DNA of 64,000 nt, from contig JAEWAE010000005.1 in NCBI GenBank assembly GCA_023391835.1, positions 1-64,000 on the forward strand, given 5' to 3'. This document shows positions 1 to 9,300 of this stretch, piece by piece (positions within the stretch are counted from its first letter, which is position 1; each line of letters begins with the position of its first letter). This stretch comes from Bacillota bacterium. GTDB taxonomy: Bacteria > Bacillota > Clostridia > Oscillospirales > Ethanoligenentaceae. The translations under genes and the position numbers were made by a program. The notes beneath the pieces are model-generated. The model was not told the origin of the DNA, did not search any database, and worked only from the letters and a program-made list of their open reading frames with translations.

Positions 1-77
1 TGGCAATGTGGAAGTGGCGGAATGGTCGTCCCTCTCGATTTATCCTGATTTTGCATTATGCCGTTTTCTCCTATGGA

Positions 78-116
78 AAGAACCCATCCTTCGCTTAATG
101 CGTCGGATGGGTTCTT
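78..116. terminator. Inverted repeat downstream of fluC
   Basis: Two 12-base arms (AAGAACCCATCC and its complement) pair perfectly around a loop of about 15 bases. The repeat lies 3' of fluC when read on the minus strand. The T-tract is weak on either strand, so it may be a weak terminator or only a transcript-end hairpin. It sits beside a much better plus-strand terminator. No gene is seen between positions 1 and 174. Confidence 0.4.
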
Positions 117-125
117 CGACAATCT

Positions 126-159
126 GAGGCGGGCAGTGTATGCTGCCCGCCTCTTTTTT
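126..159 (+). terminator. Rho-independent terminator of a gene left of the window
   Basis: A perfect 10-bp GC-rich stem (GAGGCGGGCA with its complement) closes an 8-base loop and is followed by six T residues on the plus strand. It must end a plus-strand transcript that starts outside the window. It also separates that unit from the converging fluC gene. Confidence 0.8.
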
Positions 160-174
160 ATATGCCCCCACGGC

Positions 175-552
175 TCAGATCACCGTGGCCGCCGCGCGCC
201 CGCACCAGCAGGCGAACAGCGCCAGGAAAAGGTTCAGCCCCGCGTTGAGCGCGCCCATGACATAGCGTCCGTCCGCCAGAAACGACACCGTTTCGTAGCT
301 GAAGGTGGAAAACGTCGTCAGCCCGCCCAGCACGCCGGTGGTCAGAAAAATGCGCATGTCGGCCGAAATAGGCCAGAAGCTCGTGCCGGCTTCCATGATA
401 AAGCCAATCAGCAATCCGCCCGCCATGTTGACCAGCAGCGTGCCAAGCGGAAAATTGCCGCCATATTTTGTCGTAAGACCCGACACGACATATCGCAGCG
501 CGCTGCCCAGAAATCCGCCGACGCCCACGATCAGGATGCGATGATATTGCAT
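175..552 (-). CDS. fluC: Fluoride ion exporter FluC (CrcB family)
   Basis: A 125-residue, four-helix membrane protein of the dual-topology fluoride channel family, which lets toxic fluoride leave the cytoplasm down its gradient. Family motifs are visible: GGFLGSALRY near the N-terminus, GTLLVNMAGG in the second helix and GGLTTFSTFSYE in the third. The length matches single-domain FluC proteins. The start at 552 (MQYHRIL) is preferred because the upstream extension is untypical for the family. The gene has its own promoter and a fluoride riboswitch about 110 bases upstream, so expression should rise with fluoride. Only one copy is present here, which implies a homodimer or a partner elsewhere. 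Confidence 0.95.
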   Translation of the reverse strand: MQYHRILIVGVGGFLGSALRYVVSGLTTKYGGNFPLGTLLVNMAGGLLIGFIMEAGTSFWPISADMRIFLTTGVLGGLTTFSTFSYETVSFLADGRYVMGALNAGLNLFLALFACWCGRAAATVI

Positions 553-633
553 AGGGTACCGCCTTTCCCTGAATTTTTCCGGCCGGCAGGGCCGGAAGGG
601 AAGCGGCTCTGCCGGGAGCCGCCTCAAAAAGGC

Positions 634-676
634 ATAAAAATGGCTCCTACTTTAATCGGATTAAAGTAGGAGCCAT
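634..676 (-). terminator. Riboswitch terminator in the fluC leader
   Basis: An 18-bp perfect inverted repeat with a one-base centre (640-676) is followed on the minus strand by five T residues. Its 5' arm, GGCTCCTACTTTAATC, contains the 3' pseudoknot strand of the fluoride aptamer. Aptamer folding and terminator folding are therefore mutually exclusive, which is the layout of an ON switch. The mechanism is inferred from this overlap. Confidence 0.85.
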
Positions 677-709
677 CAGCATTTCATGCATAAGGCGAGC
701 TCCATCGCC
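664..709 (-). promoter_or_regulatory. Fluoride riboswitch (crcB motif) aptamer
   Basis: Read on the minus strand, GGCGATGGAGCTCGCC forms P1 and its loop, GCATGAAATGC forms P3, and TGATGGCTCCTACTT supplies the conserved 3' segment. Loop bases GGAGC can pair with GCTCC to make the diagnostic pseudoknot. Size (46 bases) and order agree with known crcB RNAs, and the downstream gene is fluC. Bound fluoride would hold the pseudoknot, block the overlapping terminator and permit fluC transcription. Confidence 0.92.
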
Positions 710-720
710 GGAATAGGCAC

Positions 721-749
721 AGTATATCACATTCGTCCGGGCTTGTCCA
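721..749 (-). promoter_or_regulatory. Promoter of fluC leader
   Basis: On the minus strand, a -35 TGGACA (744-749) and a -10 TATACT (721-726) are separated by exactly 17 bases. Each hexamer is one mismatch from the sigma-A consensus. The predicted start near 714 lies just 5' of the fluoride aptamer. Confidence 0.75.
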
Positions 750-867
750 GAGACAAGCGGCGGAAAAGCACACGCGCAATCACGCGGCGGCCTATTATGC
801 GCTTTTTTGGCGCCGCCGGCCGCTTTACGCAAGAATCACACGGGTTTTACCCATCCGTTACCCGGCT

Positions 868-896
868 TTGACGCTCTCCATATTTTTCTATGATAT
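868..896 (+). promoter_or_regulatory. Candidate promoter of the sugar ABC operon
   Basis: TTGACG (868-873) is followed after 17 bases by TGATAT; shifted alternatives TATGAT or GATATA are also possible. It lies about 45 bases before the first permease start and is the best sigma-A-like match there. No operator repeat was recognised. Confidence 0.5.
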
Positions 897-942
897 AGTA
901 AACAGGAATTTGAAACCGCATCCAGAGGAGGGAATGTTCCGA

Positions 943-1896
943 ATGCTGAAATCTGCGAACGCGGAATGGATGTTAAGCGGCGGGGCCCGCTCACAGTCGG
1001 CTGCCCGGGCCTCCGGGCGGCAGGGCACCGCGCGCCGGCCCGTTTTCCAGCGGCTGGTGCCCTATCTTTTTCTGCTGCCGGCCTGTGCCTGTTTTGCCAC
1101 GTTTCACTTTTTCCCTTTTTTCCGCACCGTTTATCTGAGCCTTTTCCTCACAAACAACGAGGGCCAGGCCCGGGTCTTTCGCGGGCTGAAAAACTATATC
1201 CGCCTGTTTACGTCGGCGGATTACCCTAAAGTGATGCTCAATACGGTCATTTTTGCGCTCATTGTGATCGTAGGCTCCCTTTTTCTGGGCTTTGTGGCGG
1301 CGAATCTGGCCGGTGTGAAGGGAAGGGCGTTCGGCATTTTTCCGCTGCTGTTCACCATGCCCATCGCGGCGGCGGCCGGGTCGTTCGGCCTATTGTTTGA
1401 AAAGATGTTCGACCCCACCATGGGCATCGTCAACAAGCTGCTGCACCGGAACGTCCGCTGGTTTTCCGACCCCCGCACCGCTCTGGTCATGCTGGCCGTG
1501 ATCACCGTGTGGCTGATGTCGGGCAGCAATTTCCTATATATCCATGCGGGGCTGCAGAATATCCCGCGGGAAATTTTCGAAAGCGCGGAAATCGACGGCG
1601 CGCACGGGCTGGTGCGGCTCTTTGCCATTGTGGTGCCCTGCCTGTCGCCCATCCTGTTTTTCGTGCTCATCACCGATATCATGGCGGCGTTCCAGGCATT
1701 CACTCAGATCAACGTGATCACGCAGGGCGGCCCGGGCAACGCCACCAACGTGATGGTTTACAGCATCTACCGCGATGCGTTTTTCAATTTCCGTTTCGGC
1801 CCGGCGGCGGCTCAGTCGGTGCTGCTGTTTCTTATTATCATGGCCATCACGCTGGTGCAGTTCCGGAATGAAAAAAGGATGGTGCATTACGAATGA
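943..1896 (+). CDS. Carbohydrate ABC transporter permease (MalF/UgpA-like)
   Basis: A 317-residue inner-membrane subunit of a CUT1-type sugar importer, with about six transmembrane helices from residue 38 onward. The EAA loop that docks the ATPase is visible around residues 207-235 (IFESAEIDGAHG). The start at 943 is chosen because the ribosome site GAGGAGGG ends about ten bases before it; an ATG at 934 is too close. The gene overlaps the second permease by four bases (ATGA), indicating translational coupling. No ATP-binding gene is present nearby, so a shared MsmK-type ATPase elsewhere is probable. The substrate is not readable from this sequence; the neighbours suggest a deoxysugar-containing glycoside. 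Confidence 0.9.
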   Translation: MLKSANAEWMLSGGARSQSAARASGRQGTARRPVFQRLVPYLFLLPACACFATFHFFPFFRTVYLSLFLTNNEGQARVFRGLKNYIRLFTSADYPKVMLNTVIFALIVIVGSLFLGFVAANLAGVKGRAFGIFPLLFTMPIAAAAGSFGLLFEKMFDPTMGIVNKLLHRNVRWFSDPRTALVMLAVITVWLMSGSNFLYIHAGLQNIPREIFESAEIDGAHGLVRLFAIVVPCLSPILFFVLITDIMAAFQAFTQINVITQGGPGNATNVMVYSIYRDAFFNFRFGPAAAQSVLLFLIIMAITLVQFRNEKRMVHYE

Positions 1897-2723
1897 GGGT
1901 CTGGGTACTTGCCAAAAAGAGCCTGCTGTGGCTGCTGACGCTGGCGCTGGCGCTCATCGTCTTTTTCCCGTTCTGGTATATGTTTGCGGCCAGCGTGACG
2001 CCGGACTCGGATATTCTGGCCAACCGCATCACACTGTTCCCCCATACGCTGTATTTCGGCAATATCGTGCGGGCGCTGACCCATACGGCGCTGCCCCGGC
2101 AGTTTGCCAACACGGTGATCGTGGCGCTGGCCATCCTGGTGCTGCAGATCGTTACGTCTCTGTTGGCCGCCTATGCTTTCGCGTTTATGCATTTTAGGGG
2201 TAAAAAGTTTCTCTTCATCGCCGTGCTTTCCACCATGATGGTGCCGGGGGAGGCCACTATCATTTCGAACTATCTGGCCGTCAGCTCCTGGCACTGGCTG
2301 GATACCTACCAGGTGCTCATCATTCCCTATTCCGCGTCGGCCCTCGGCATTTTTCTTTTCCGGCAGTATTTCCGCACGATGGCGAGAGAAATACAGGAGG
2401 CCGCCATGCTCGACGGCTGCGGGCATCTGCAGTTTTTGTGGAAGATCGCGGCGCCGCTGGCCCGGCCGATGATCGCGGCTTTCGGCGTCACCTCGTTTCT
2501 GGGGTCCTGGGGGCAGTATATGTGGCCGCTGCTCGTCACCAGCCGCAATGAGATGCGCATGGTGCAGGTGGGGATCAATTCGCTGCAGGATGCGGACAGC
2601 ACGCTTTCCATGGGTCTCTCGCTGGCAAGCGTCGCGCTGGTGACGCTGCCGTCGCTGCTGGTGTTTCTTTTTGGCCACCGGCAGTTGGTGGAAGGAATGA
2701 TGGCCGGCGCCGTCAAAGGGTGA
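1893..2723 (+). CDS. Carbohydrate ABC transporter permease (MalG-like)
   Basis: A 276-residue second membrane subunit of the CUT1 importer, pairing with the preceding permease. Hydrophobic helices start at about residue 10. The EAA motif is seen as EIQEAAMLDGCG around residues 168-180, followed by the conserved APLARP segment. It begins within the stop codon of the previous gene and ends 98 bases before the binding-protein gene, so all three probably form one operon. Confidence 0.92.
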   Translation: MRVWVLAKKSLLWLLTLALALIVFFPFWYMFAASVTPDSDILANRITLFPHTLYFGNIVRALTHTALPRQFANTVIVALAILVLQIVTSLLAAYAFAFMHFRGKKFLFIAVLSTMMVPGEATIISNYLAVSSWHWLDTYQVLIIPYSASALGIFLFRQYFRTMAREIQEAAMLDGCGHLQFLWKIAAPLARPMIAAFGVTSFLGSWGQYMWPLLVTSRNEMRMVQVGINSLQDADSTLSMGLSLASVALVTLPSLLVFLFGHRQLVEGMMAGAVKG

Positions 2724-2821
2724 ACGGGAGCCGTCTGAAAAGCGAAGGACCATCTTTGCCCCCGGGCGGGATTTCAAATAGATCGTCATTTTCCATATGA
2801 GGTCATACAGGAGGAAAAAGC

Positions 2822-4201
2822 ATGAGGTTTTTCACTTGGAAACACCGCGCAGCATCGGTCGTGTCGCTTTTGTGCGCCGGCGCGCTGCTGCTGGGAGGCT
2901 GCTCTTCCGCCGGGTCGTCCGGCGCGGCCGCCAAGCCGGTGGATCTGACCAGCGGGCCGGAAGTGGATCTGGTTTTCTGGCACTCGATGGGCGGGACCAA
3001 CGCGGCGGCCCTGCAGACCATGGTCGACGATTTCAACACCCAGCACAGCGGCCACATCAAGGTGACCACCCAGTATCAGGGCAGCTACGACGATGCCGTC
3101 AACAAATTCAAAAGCGCCATGCTGGCCAAAAGCGGCCCCGACATCATGCAGTGCTACGACCTGGGCACCCGGTATATGATCGACAGCGGGTTCAACGAGC
3201 CGGTGCAGGATTACATCGACCGCAGCAAGTGGGATTTAAAACAGATCGACCCGAATATCGCCGCCTATTATACGGTGAAAAACAAGCTCTATTCCATGCC
3301 GTTCAACTCTTCGACGCCGCTGCTCTATTACAATAAGGATATATTCAGTCAGGCGGGTATCACCTCCGTCCCCAAGACGTTTGAGGATATCATCGCCCTC
3401 GCCCCAAAGCTGACTAAAAAGGATGCCTCCGGGAACGTGACTCAGAGCACCATCGGCATGTATGTCTACGGCTGGTTCCTCGATCAGTCGCTGAGCAAAA
3501 TGGGCCTGCCGCTTTTCGACAACGGCAACGGCCGCACCAAGGGCCCCACAAAAGCGGTGTTCGATCAAAACGGCGGCGCCGCGGCCTATCTCAAGATGTA
3601 CGACCAGCTGCTCAAAAGCGGCGCCATGCCGGCCTATGCCATGAAGGACGCCGACGGCCAATCCGCCTTCGTCAACGGCAAGCTCGCTATGTATGTCAAC
3701 AGCACGGCGAGCCTGGCCAGCCTGCTCAAGGCCATCAACGGCAAATTTGAGCTGGGCGCGGCCAATTTCCCCGGCGTCGATTCCAAATCCACCCACGGGG
3801 TCTCGGTGGGCGGCGCCTCCCTGTGGATGACCAAGAACAGCGACGCCCGCCTGCAGGCCGCCAAATGGGAATTCATCCAGTTCATGGTCTCCGCCAAGGA
3901 GCAGGCCTTCTGGAATACGAAATCCGGCTATTTCCCCATCAATGTCAACGCCTACAACGAGCAGACCTTCAAGGATAACGTCCAGAAATACCCGCAGTTC
4001 CAGGTGGCCATCGACCAGCTGCACGCTTCGAGCAAATCGGATGCCGGCGGGCTCTGCGCCATCTATACCCAGGTGCGCAACGTGGAAGAGACCGAAATGC
4101 AGAAGGTGCTCAACAATCAGGAAAGCGAAAGCGATGCCGTCAAGAGCATGACAAGCCAGATCAACAGCGCACTGAAGGACTATAACGACGCCAACAGTTG
4201 A
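2822..4201 (+). CDS. Extracellular sugar-binding lipoprotein of ABC transporter
   Basis: A 459-residue solute-binding protein (cluster 1, MalE/UgpB-like) that captures the sugar outside the cell and delivers it to the two upstream permeases. The N-terminus is a lipoprotein signal with the lipobox LLLGGC, so Cys27 becomes the lipidated anchor. FWHSMGGTNAAAL and DIMQCYDLG are typical of sugar-binding folds. A strong AGGAGG lies eight bases before the ATG. The operon ends here at a bidirectional terminator that faces the fucI gene. Confidence 0.93.
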   Translation: MRFFTWKHRAASVVSLLCAGALLLGGCSSAGSSGAAAKPVDLTSGPEVDLVFWHSMGGTNAAALQTMVDDFNTQHSGHIKVTTQYQGSYDDAVNKFKSAMLAKSGPDIMQCYDLGTRYMIDSGFNEPVQDYIDRSKWDLKQIDPNIAAYYTVKNKLYSMPFNSSTPLLYYNKDIFSQAGITSVPKTFEDIIALAPKLTKKDASGNVTQSTIGMYVYGWFLDQSLSKMGLPLFDNGNGRTKGPTKAVFDQNGGAAAYLKMYDQLLKSGAMPAYAMKDADGQSAFVNGKLAMYVNSTASLASLLKAINGKFELGAANFPGVDSKSTHGVSVGGASLWMTKNSDARLQAAKWEFIQFMVSAKEQAFWNTKSGYFPINVNAYNEQTFKDNVQKYPQFQVAIDQLHASSKSDAGGLCAIYTQVRNVEETEMQKVLNNQESESDAVKSMTSQINSALKDYNDANS

Positions 4202-4225
4202 CCCTTGTTTTTCCGCCATGCCAAG

Positions 4226-4265
4226 ATAAAAAGATCCGCTCCCCAAAACCGGGAGCGGATCTTTA
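4226..4265. terminator. Bidirectional terminator between ABC operon and fucI
   Basis: A 13-bp perfect stem (AAGATCCGCTCCC with its complement) closes a 7-base loop. T-rich sequence flanks it on both strands (CTTTAT on plus, CTTTTTATC on minus). It can end both converging transcripts. Confidence 0.85.
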
Positions 4266-4284
4266 TGTAGGCGGTAAAAGGAAC

Positions 4285-6081
4285 TTATTTGCCGTATTTG
4301 CCGTAAAGCGGCCCGAAATTGCGGCAGGCCCGGTAATCCGCGCCCTCCGCTTCCGTCGTGCCGAAGGCGCTCCAGGTCGAGGGGCGGAAAATCCGCTCCG
4401 CCGGCACGTTGTGCATGGCGACCGGGATGCGCAGGATGGAAGCCAGCGTGATCAGGTCGCCGCCGATGTGGCCGAAGCTGATGGCGCCGTGGTTGGCGCC
4501 CCAGTTATTCATCACCGAGTATACGTCGGTGAAGGCGCCCTTGCCCGTGAGGGTCGGTGCGAAAAAGGTACTCGGCCAGCCGGGGTCGGTGCGGCCGTCA
4601 ATGGTCGCAAAGACATTCTCCGGCAGATCCACGGTGTAGCCCTCGGCAATCTGCAGGAAGGGCCCGAGGCCATCCACCAGATTGACGCGGGCCATGGTCA
4701 CCGGCATACCACCTTCGCTGAGAAAATGGGCCGAATATCCGCCGCCGCGGAAATATTCGGTGTTGGCAGGGCACCAGGTGGTAGCCGCCAGGCAGTTTTT
4801 CCGGTCCTGCTCGGTGACTTCCCAGAAATGCTTCATCACCGGGCCGTCGCCCTCGCCGCGCATCTTGCCGGTGGCATCCAGCGTGGTGGCGCCGGAATTG
4901 ATCAGGTGGATAAAGCCGTCCGCCGCCTTGCCTTCCGGCACCCAGCCGGTGACACGCCGCACCGAGTCGGGGCTCCAGTAGGAGCGCACGTCCGAAAAGA
5001 TCTGCGCCCGGCCCGTCAGCAGGTGATTCATCAGCATGGCCACACAGTTGAGACTGTCGTTTTCCGTAGCGAACGGGATGGGTTCCCGGTTGCCGTCCCA
5101 GTCAAAGGAGGTGTTGAGGATCGTTTCCATAAAGTCCCCGTTGGGGAAATGGTCGGTCCACTGCCGCTGGCCCTGGAACCCGCCCGCGATGGCGTTGTGA
5201 CCCTCCGCTTCCTCGCGGAAGCCCATTTCGGCCAGCTTGGGGTTGCCGGCGAGCAGATCCCGGGCGATGAGTGCCATCTTGACGCTCATTTCCCAGTCGG
5301 CCTGCTTACGCTCAGGCGAATGACGGTTCTGGGCCTTATTGAAATCGCGTCCCTCGGGGCAGTTCGCCTTGACCCAAGCGAGGGCCTTTTCATATTCTTC
5401 GTGGTCGTAAATGCCCTCTTCGACGCGGCGGGTGATCTCGGACATGTCGACATACTCGTTGCGCATGCCCAGATATTTCTGGAAGAAATCCGGGTTGACG
5501 GTGGAACCGGCAATGCCCATCGCCACGTTGCCGATGGAAAGATAGGATTTGCCGCGCATCAGAGCGGCCGCTACGCCCGCCCGCGCGAATTGCAGCAGCT
5601 TTTCGCGCACGTCGGCGGGGATGACCGAGTCGTCCGCATCCTGCACATCCCGGCCGTAAATGCCGAAAGCGGGGATGCCCTTCTGGCTGTGGGCCGCCAG
5701 CGCGCAGGCCAGATAGACAGCCCCGGGGCGCTCCGTGCCGTTGAAGCCCCAGATAGCCGTGGGCAGGGTGGGGTCCATCTGGATGGTTTCCGTGCCGTAG
5801 CACCAGCAGGGTGTGACGCTGATGCACACGCCCACACCGGCGCGGGCAAATTTTTCGGCGCAGCGAGCCGCCTCGGCTACGCCGCCGATGGTGCTGTCGG
5901 CGATGACGCATTCCACCGGCTCCCCGCTCGGGTAATTGAGATTCTCACCGATGAGGCCGGCCACTGCCCGGGCCATACCCATCGTCTGTTCTTCAAGAGA
6001 CTCGCGCACGCCGCGGCGGCGCCCGTCGATGATCGGCCGGATGCCAACTTTTGGAAGACTGCCGTTGGACCAGATGCTCAT
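4285..6081 (-). CDS. fucI: L-fucose isomerase
   Basis: A 598-residue cytoplasmic, Mn-dependent ketol isomerase converting L-fucose to L-fuculose (the family also takes D-arabinose). The sequence follows E. coli FucI closely: VGIRPIIDGRRRGVRESLEE near the N-terminus, then TPCWCYGTETIQMDP and IWGFNGTERPGAVYLA. The metal and catalytic regions are kept: Glu in PFATENDSLN, Asp in IFSDVRSYWSPD and His in ANHGAISFGHIGGD. The start at 6081 is fixed by AGGAGGTCAATC just before ATG. It has its own promoter and lies downstream of the GH106-like gene on the same strand. No fuculokinase or aldolase is seen in this window. Confidence 0.95.
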   Translation of the reverse strand: MSIWSNGSLPKVGIRPIIDGRRRGVRESLEEQTMGMARAVAGLIGENLNYPSGEPVECVIADSTIGGVAEAARCAEKFARAGVGVCISVTPCWCYGTETIQMDPTLPTAIWGFNGTERPGAVYLACALAAHSQKGIPAFGIYGRDVQDADDSVIPADVREKLLQFARAGVAAALMRGKSYLSIGNVAMGIAGSTVNPDFFQKYLGMRNEYVDMSEITRRVEEGIYDHEEYEKALAWVKANCPEGRDFNKAQNRHSPERKQADWEMSVKMALIARDLLAGNPKLAEMGFREEAEGHNAIAGGFQGQRQWTDHFPNGDFMETILNTSFDWDGNREPIPFATENDSLNCVAMLMNHLLTGRAQIFSDVRSYWSPDSVRRVTGWVPEGKAADGFIHLINSGATTLDATGKMRGEGDGPVMKHFWEVTEQDRKNCLAATTWCPANTEYFRGGGYSAHFLSEGGMPVTMARVNLVDGLGPFLQIAEGYTVDLPENVFATIDGRTDPGWPSTFFAPTLTGKGAFTDVYSVMNNWGANHGAISFGHIGGDLITLASILRIPVAMHNVPAERIFRPSTWSAFGTTEAEGADYRACRNFGPLYGKYGK

Positions 6082-6171
6082 GATTGACCTCCTGTATTGC
6101 CGCCCGGATAGTCGGCGGCATAATATGGGACAAATCCGTCCTTTTGCGGAGCTATTTTGCATGCCCTTTTT

Positions 6172-6200
6172 ATCTTAGTTGGAATATCTATGCAAGTCAA
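6172..6200 (-). promoter_or_regulatory. Promoter of fucI
   Basis: On the minus strand TTGACT (6195-6200) and TAAGAT (6172-6177) are separated by 17 bases, about 95 bases before the fucI start. The interval 6082-6383 contains this promoter and the terminator of the upstream hydrolase gene and no further ORF. Confidence 0.6.
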
Positions 6201-6289
6201 TTGAATATCGAGCACATTGCGCAGTTTATCGGCAAAAAAGTCAGACTGAAACTGTGAATAGCGACAAAAGCGATCGGCTTCCGGCACAT

Positions 6290-6332
6290 AAAAAGGGGCT
6301 GCTGCCAGACGCATAGGCATGCGTCTGGCAGC
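6290..6332 (-). terminator. Terminator of the GH106-like gene
   Basis: A 14-bp perfect stem (GCTGCCAGACGCAT with its complement) with a 4-base loop is followed on the minus strand by AGCCCC and a run of five T residues. It lies 50 bases past the hydrolase stop and separates that gene from fucI. Confidence 0.8.
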
Positions 6333-6383
6333 GACCCACCGCGCGAGGATCATTCCGAAAGGCCCGGAGGACGGCTCTGCGGT

Positions 6384-9300
6384 TTATTCCTGTATCAGCA
6401 GACGCGGCGCGGCCAGCATGCCGGTGGGCCGGAGCTGATACTCGTAGGCCCACTTGATGCCCGTGGAACGCCAGGCATCCGGCCCATGCCAGCGCAGCGC
6501 GTAGTCGGCGTTATGTACGGCGCCGAAGGCGTTGAAACGGTTGCCGAAAGCGGTGATTTCCAACGTATGGGGCCCCGGTTCCGGGCTCCCCAGATCCAGC
6601 CGGTAAGGGGCGAAGGCAATGGGGCCCTTCGCCTGGCCGTCCAGCGTCACGGTGAGCAGCGGGCAGCGGAAGTGGGATATTTCGAGCTGCGTGGGTTTGC
6701 CCGTGCCTTCAAAGGTGCTGCGATAGGTGACGTTGCCCGCATAAAACGGCAGCCCTTGGGTCACCCAGCTGCCAAAGAGCGGCTGCGGCATCCCGCCCGT
6801 GATGCGGGCGGCACGGCCGTGCACCGATACGGAGAAGCGGCCCAGCAGGTAGCACCACTCGATGTCGGTGGAATGGCCGAAGGGGATTTCCGCCACCAGC
6901 GCGTTTTCGCCCGCCGGCATGGGCGGCAGCGCCACGGTGCGGATGCTCTCATCCACAAACCACCCGTCGTCGGCGGCCGTTGACACCGCAGTGCCGTTCA
7001 GACTCACCCAGGCGTCCCGCGGGCGTTCCATGGCGAGGTGCAGCCCCGTCAGCGGGATAGCCGACCGCACGGTGAAACGCAGGCGCAACGTGTGGGTCGG
7101 CGCGCCCTCCGGCGGTAGCACCCACGGCTGGGCGTGCCCGCCCGTGCGCAGCGGCCAACCCAATTGGCCGCGGAAGAGATTGTCGATGCGCAGCAGTTCT
7201 TCCTCCGGTTGCCAGTCGCCGTCGTCGAACGCGAATTCCGCCATGTCGAGCAGCTGGACGTTAGGCTCCGAGAACTGTACGGATGTCGGCTCCGGCAGTT
7301 GGATGGCCGACGTCTTGGCCTCACGCACAGGGAAGGCCGGCCCGGCGGGCGGCTGCCCGGCGGTGCTGTGGGCGGGTGCGAGCCGCAGCAGCAGGCTGTC
7401 GTGGCCATAGACCCGCCGGGTGATCACCGTCGTGCCGTTTTCCAGCCGCGCGGCGCAGGGGGCGATGGAGCCGGTCATGGTGTCGTAAAGCGTCGCGTCC
7501 CACTCCCCGCGGATGCGCAGTACGAGGTCCTCGGGGAAGGCAAGGTCGGGATTGGGCATCGGGAAGGCGTGGCACAGGAAAAGCCAGCGGTCGTCCCCGT
7601 CCTCCCGCATCTGATAGAGCAGATTTTCCGCGCGGGCGCCGTCGGCCCTGCGCACGTCGATTTCGCGCTCCTTTGCCAGTGCACCCATCAGCCCGCCGCG
7701 GGTGAGGGGCGCCGTCTCGCATTCCCGGGCGAAGGCGGCCGGTTCCTGCGACGGCTCGGCGTCCACCAGACGGGGCACGCCGCCTGCGAAGACGACCCGC
7801 CCGCCCGCGGCGCGGAATTTGCGCAGCGCGGCGAGGGTGGTCGAGCGGATGGTCTCGCACCCCGGCACCACCACGGTCTCATAGGCCATTTGGCCCACCC
7901 GCAGACGGGCCGTGCCGCCGTCCTTTTTCGCCTCGCCGAGTTGGGAGGGCAGCAGCGATTCCGACACAAAGTCGAAATCCACGAGCCCCAGCAGCAGCCA
8001 GGAGGTGAGATCCTGAAAACTGCGGTCCATTTCATCCCGGGCAAGGGCGGTCTGCTCCCGCGGGCCCCAGTGGAGCCAGTAGGATTCCACCGGATGGATG
8101 ACCGCCACCCGCACGTGGGGCCGGCCCCGGGTCAGGGCGGTGTTGAGCCGGGCAAAGTGATTCTCGACGAGAGGATATTCCGCATACCACGGCGACTGAT
8201 AGCCGATGGAGGCCGGGTAATCCCGCTTGGCTTCGCCCGCCATCGACACCCACGTCAGATGGGGCACCCGCACGGTCACACCCAGCGCGGCCTGCCAATC
8301 GCCCTGCAGTTTATGCCCGCGGAAGTCGAAATCCCACCCCGTGACGCCGTAAAGCTCGCTGAGCACGCCCGGCCGGCCGTATTGGTGGCTGGCGCTGGCG
8401 GCCTGCTTGGCGGTGGTGAATTCGCGGTTGTCGCACAGCATGTCGATGCCCGGCAGCTGGAAGGAACGATAGGAACGCATGCATTCGCCCAGCGCCCGTG
8501 TCTGGGAATAAAGGGTGGGTTCTTCCATCATGTGACCGGTGAGCATGATGCCGTGGGCGGCGCACCAGCCGCCGATGGTGTCGGCAAAGGCCGACGAAAA
8601 CCGCTCGCTCACATGGTCGTGGTAGTGGTACCGCGCGGTGGAGACCGCCTCCCCCGGCAGCTCCCAGAAAAGCTCGGGCAGGCTGTCCAGCAGGCTCTTG
8701 CCGTAAGCCGCCCGGTAGGTCGTGTCGAAATCGTCGGTCCAGGGCAGCCGCACCTCCTCCTTCGAGGCGGCGAAGGGCAGACATTCCTTGGGCGAAAACT
8801 GCGGCTCGTCGGTGAAAATGGCAGGGATGGAGCCGCCGAAATCGTCGCCCACCGCCCGCCGGTAGGCCTCATGGGTCACTTCGACGAATCGGCGGATGGC
8901 GGCCGGGTTGAGGGTATCCACATAAGACTGGTTGTTGAACCACGGACTCGGCCCGCTGACTTCCAGCCAGGCGTCCCAGCGGTTAGCCCCTTCGGCGGCC
9001 GGCTCTCCCTGTCTGAGCAGACGGTAATCGGTCAGGCACCCGTCGCCGTCGAGCCGGATTTCGTATCCGGCCAGCCAGCGGCGGGTGCTGCCGCCGGGCG
9101 ACCGGGCCGAGGAATCGAATACGGTCCGGGCTTTTTCATGCGCCCCGGCCGGGGTGAATACCAGGTAGCGGGAACGGAAGCGTTCCTCTTTCGTCACCAG
9201 CCCGCCCGCGGCGCCGGAGGGCCAGCGGTCCTCGTCATAGAGCCAGCAGAGCATTTTGTCGTCTTTGGCACGCGTGTCGCAGGCCTTGACCAGTTCCATG

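Noticed and set aside
4198..6087. 629-codon open frame opposite fucI
   Set aside because: The reverse frame has FucI motifs from end to end; this frame has His/Gly/Ala-rich composition and no domain.
6220..6245. GCCGATAA on the minus strand before fucI, an exact sigma-28 -10 box
   Set aside because: The bases 15 upstream read GTTT rather than TAAA, and a good sigma-A promoter exists closer to fucI.
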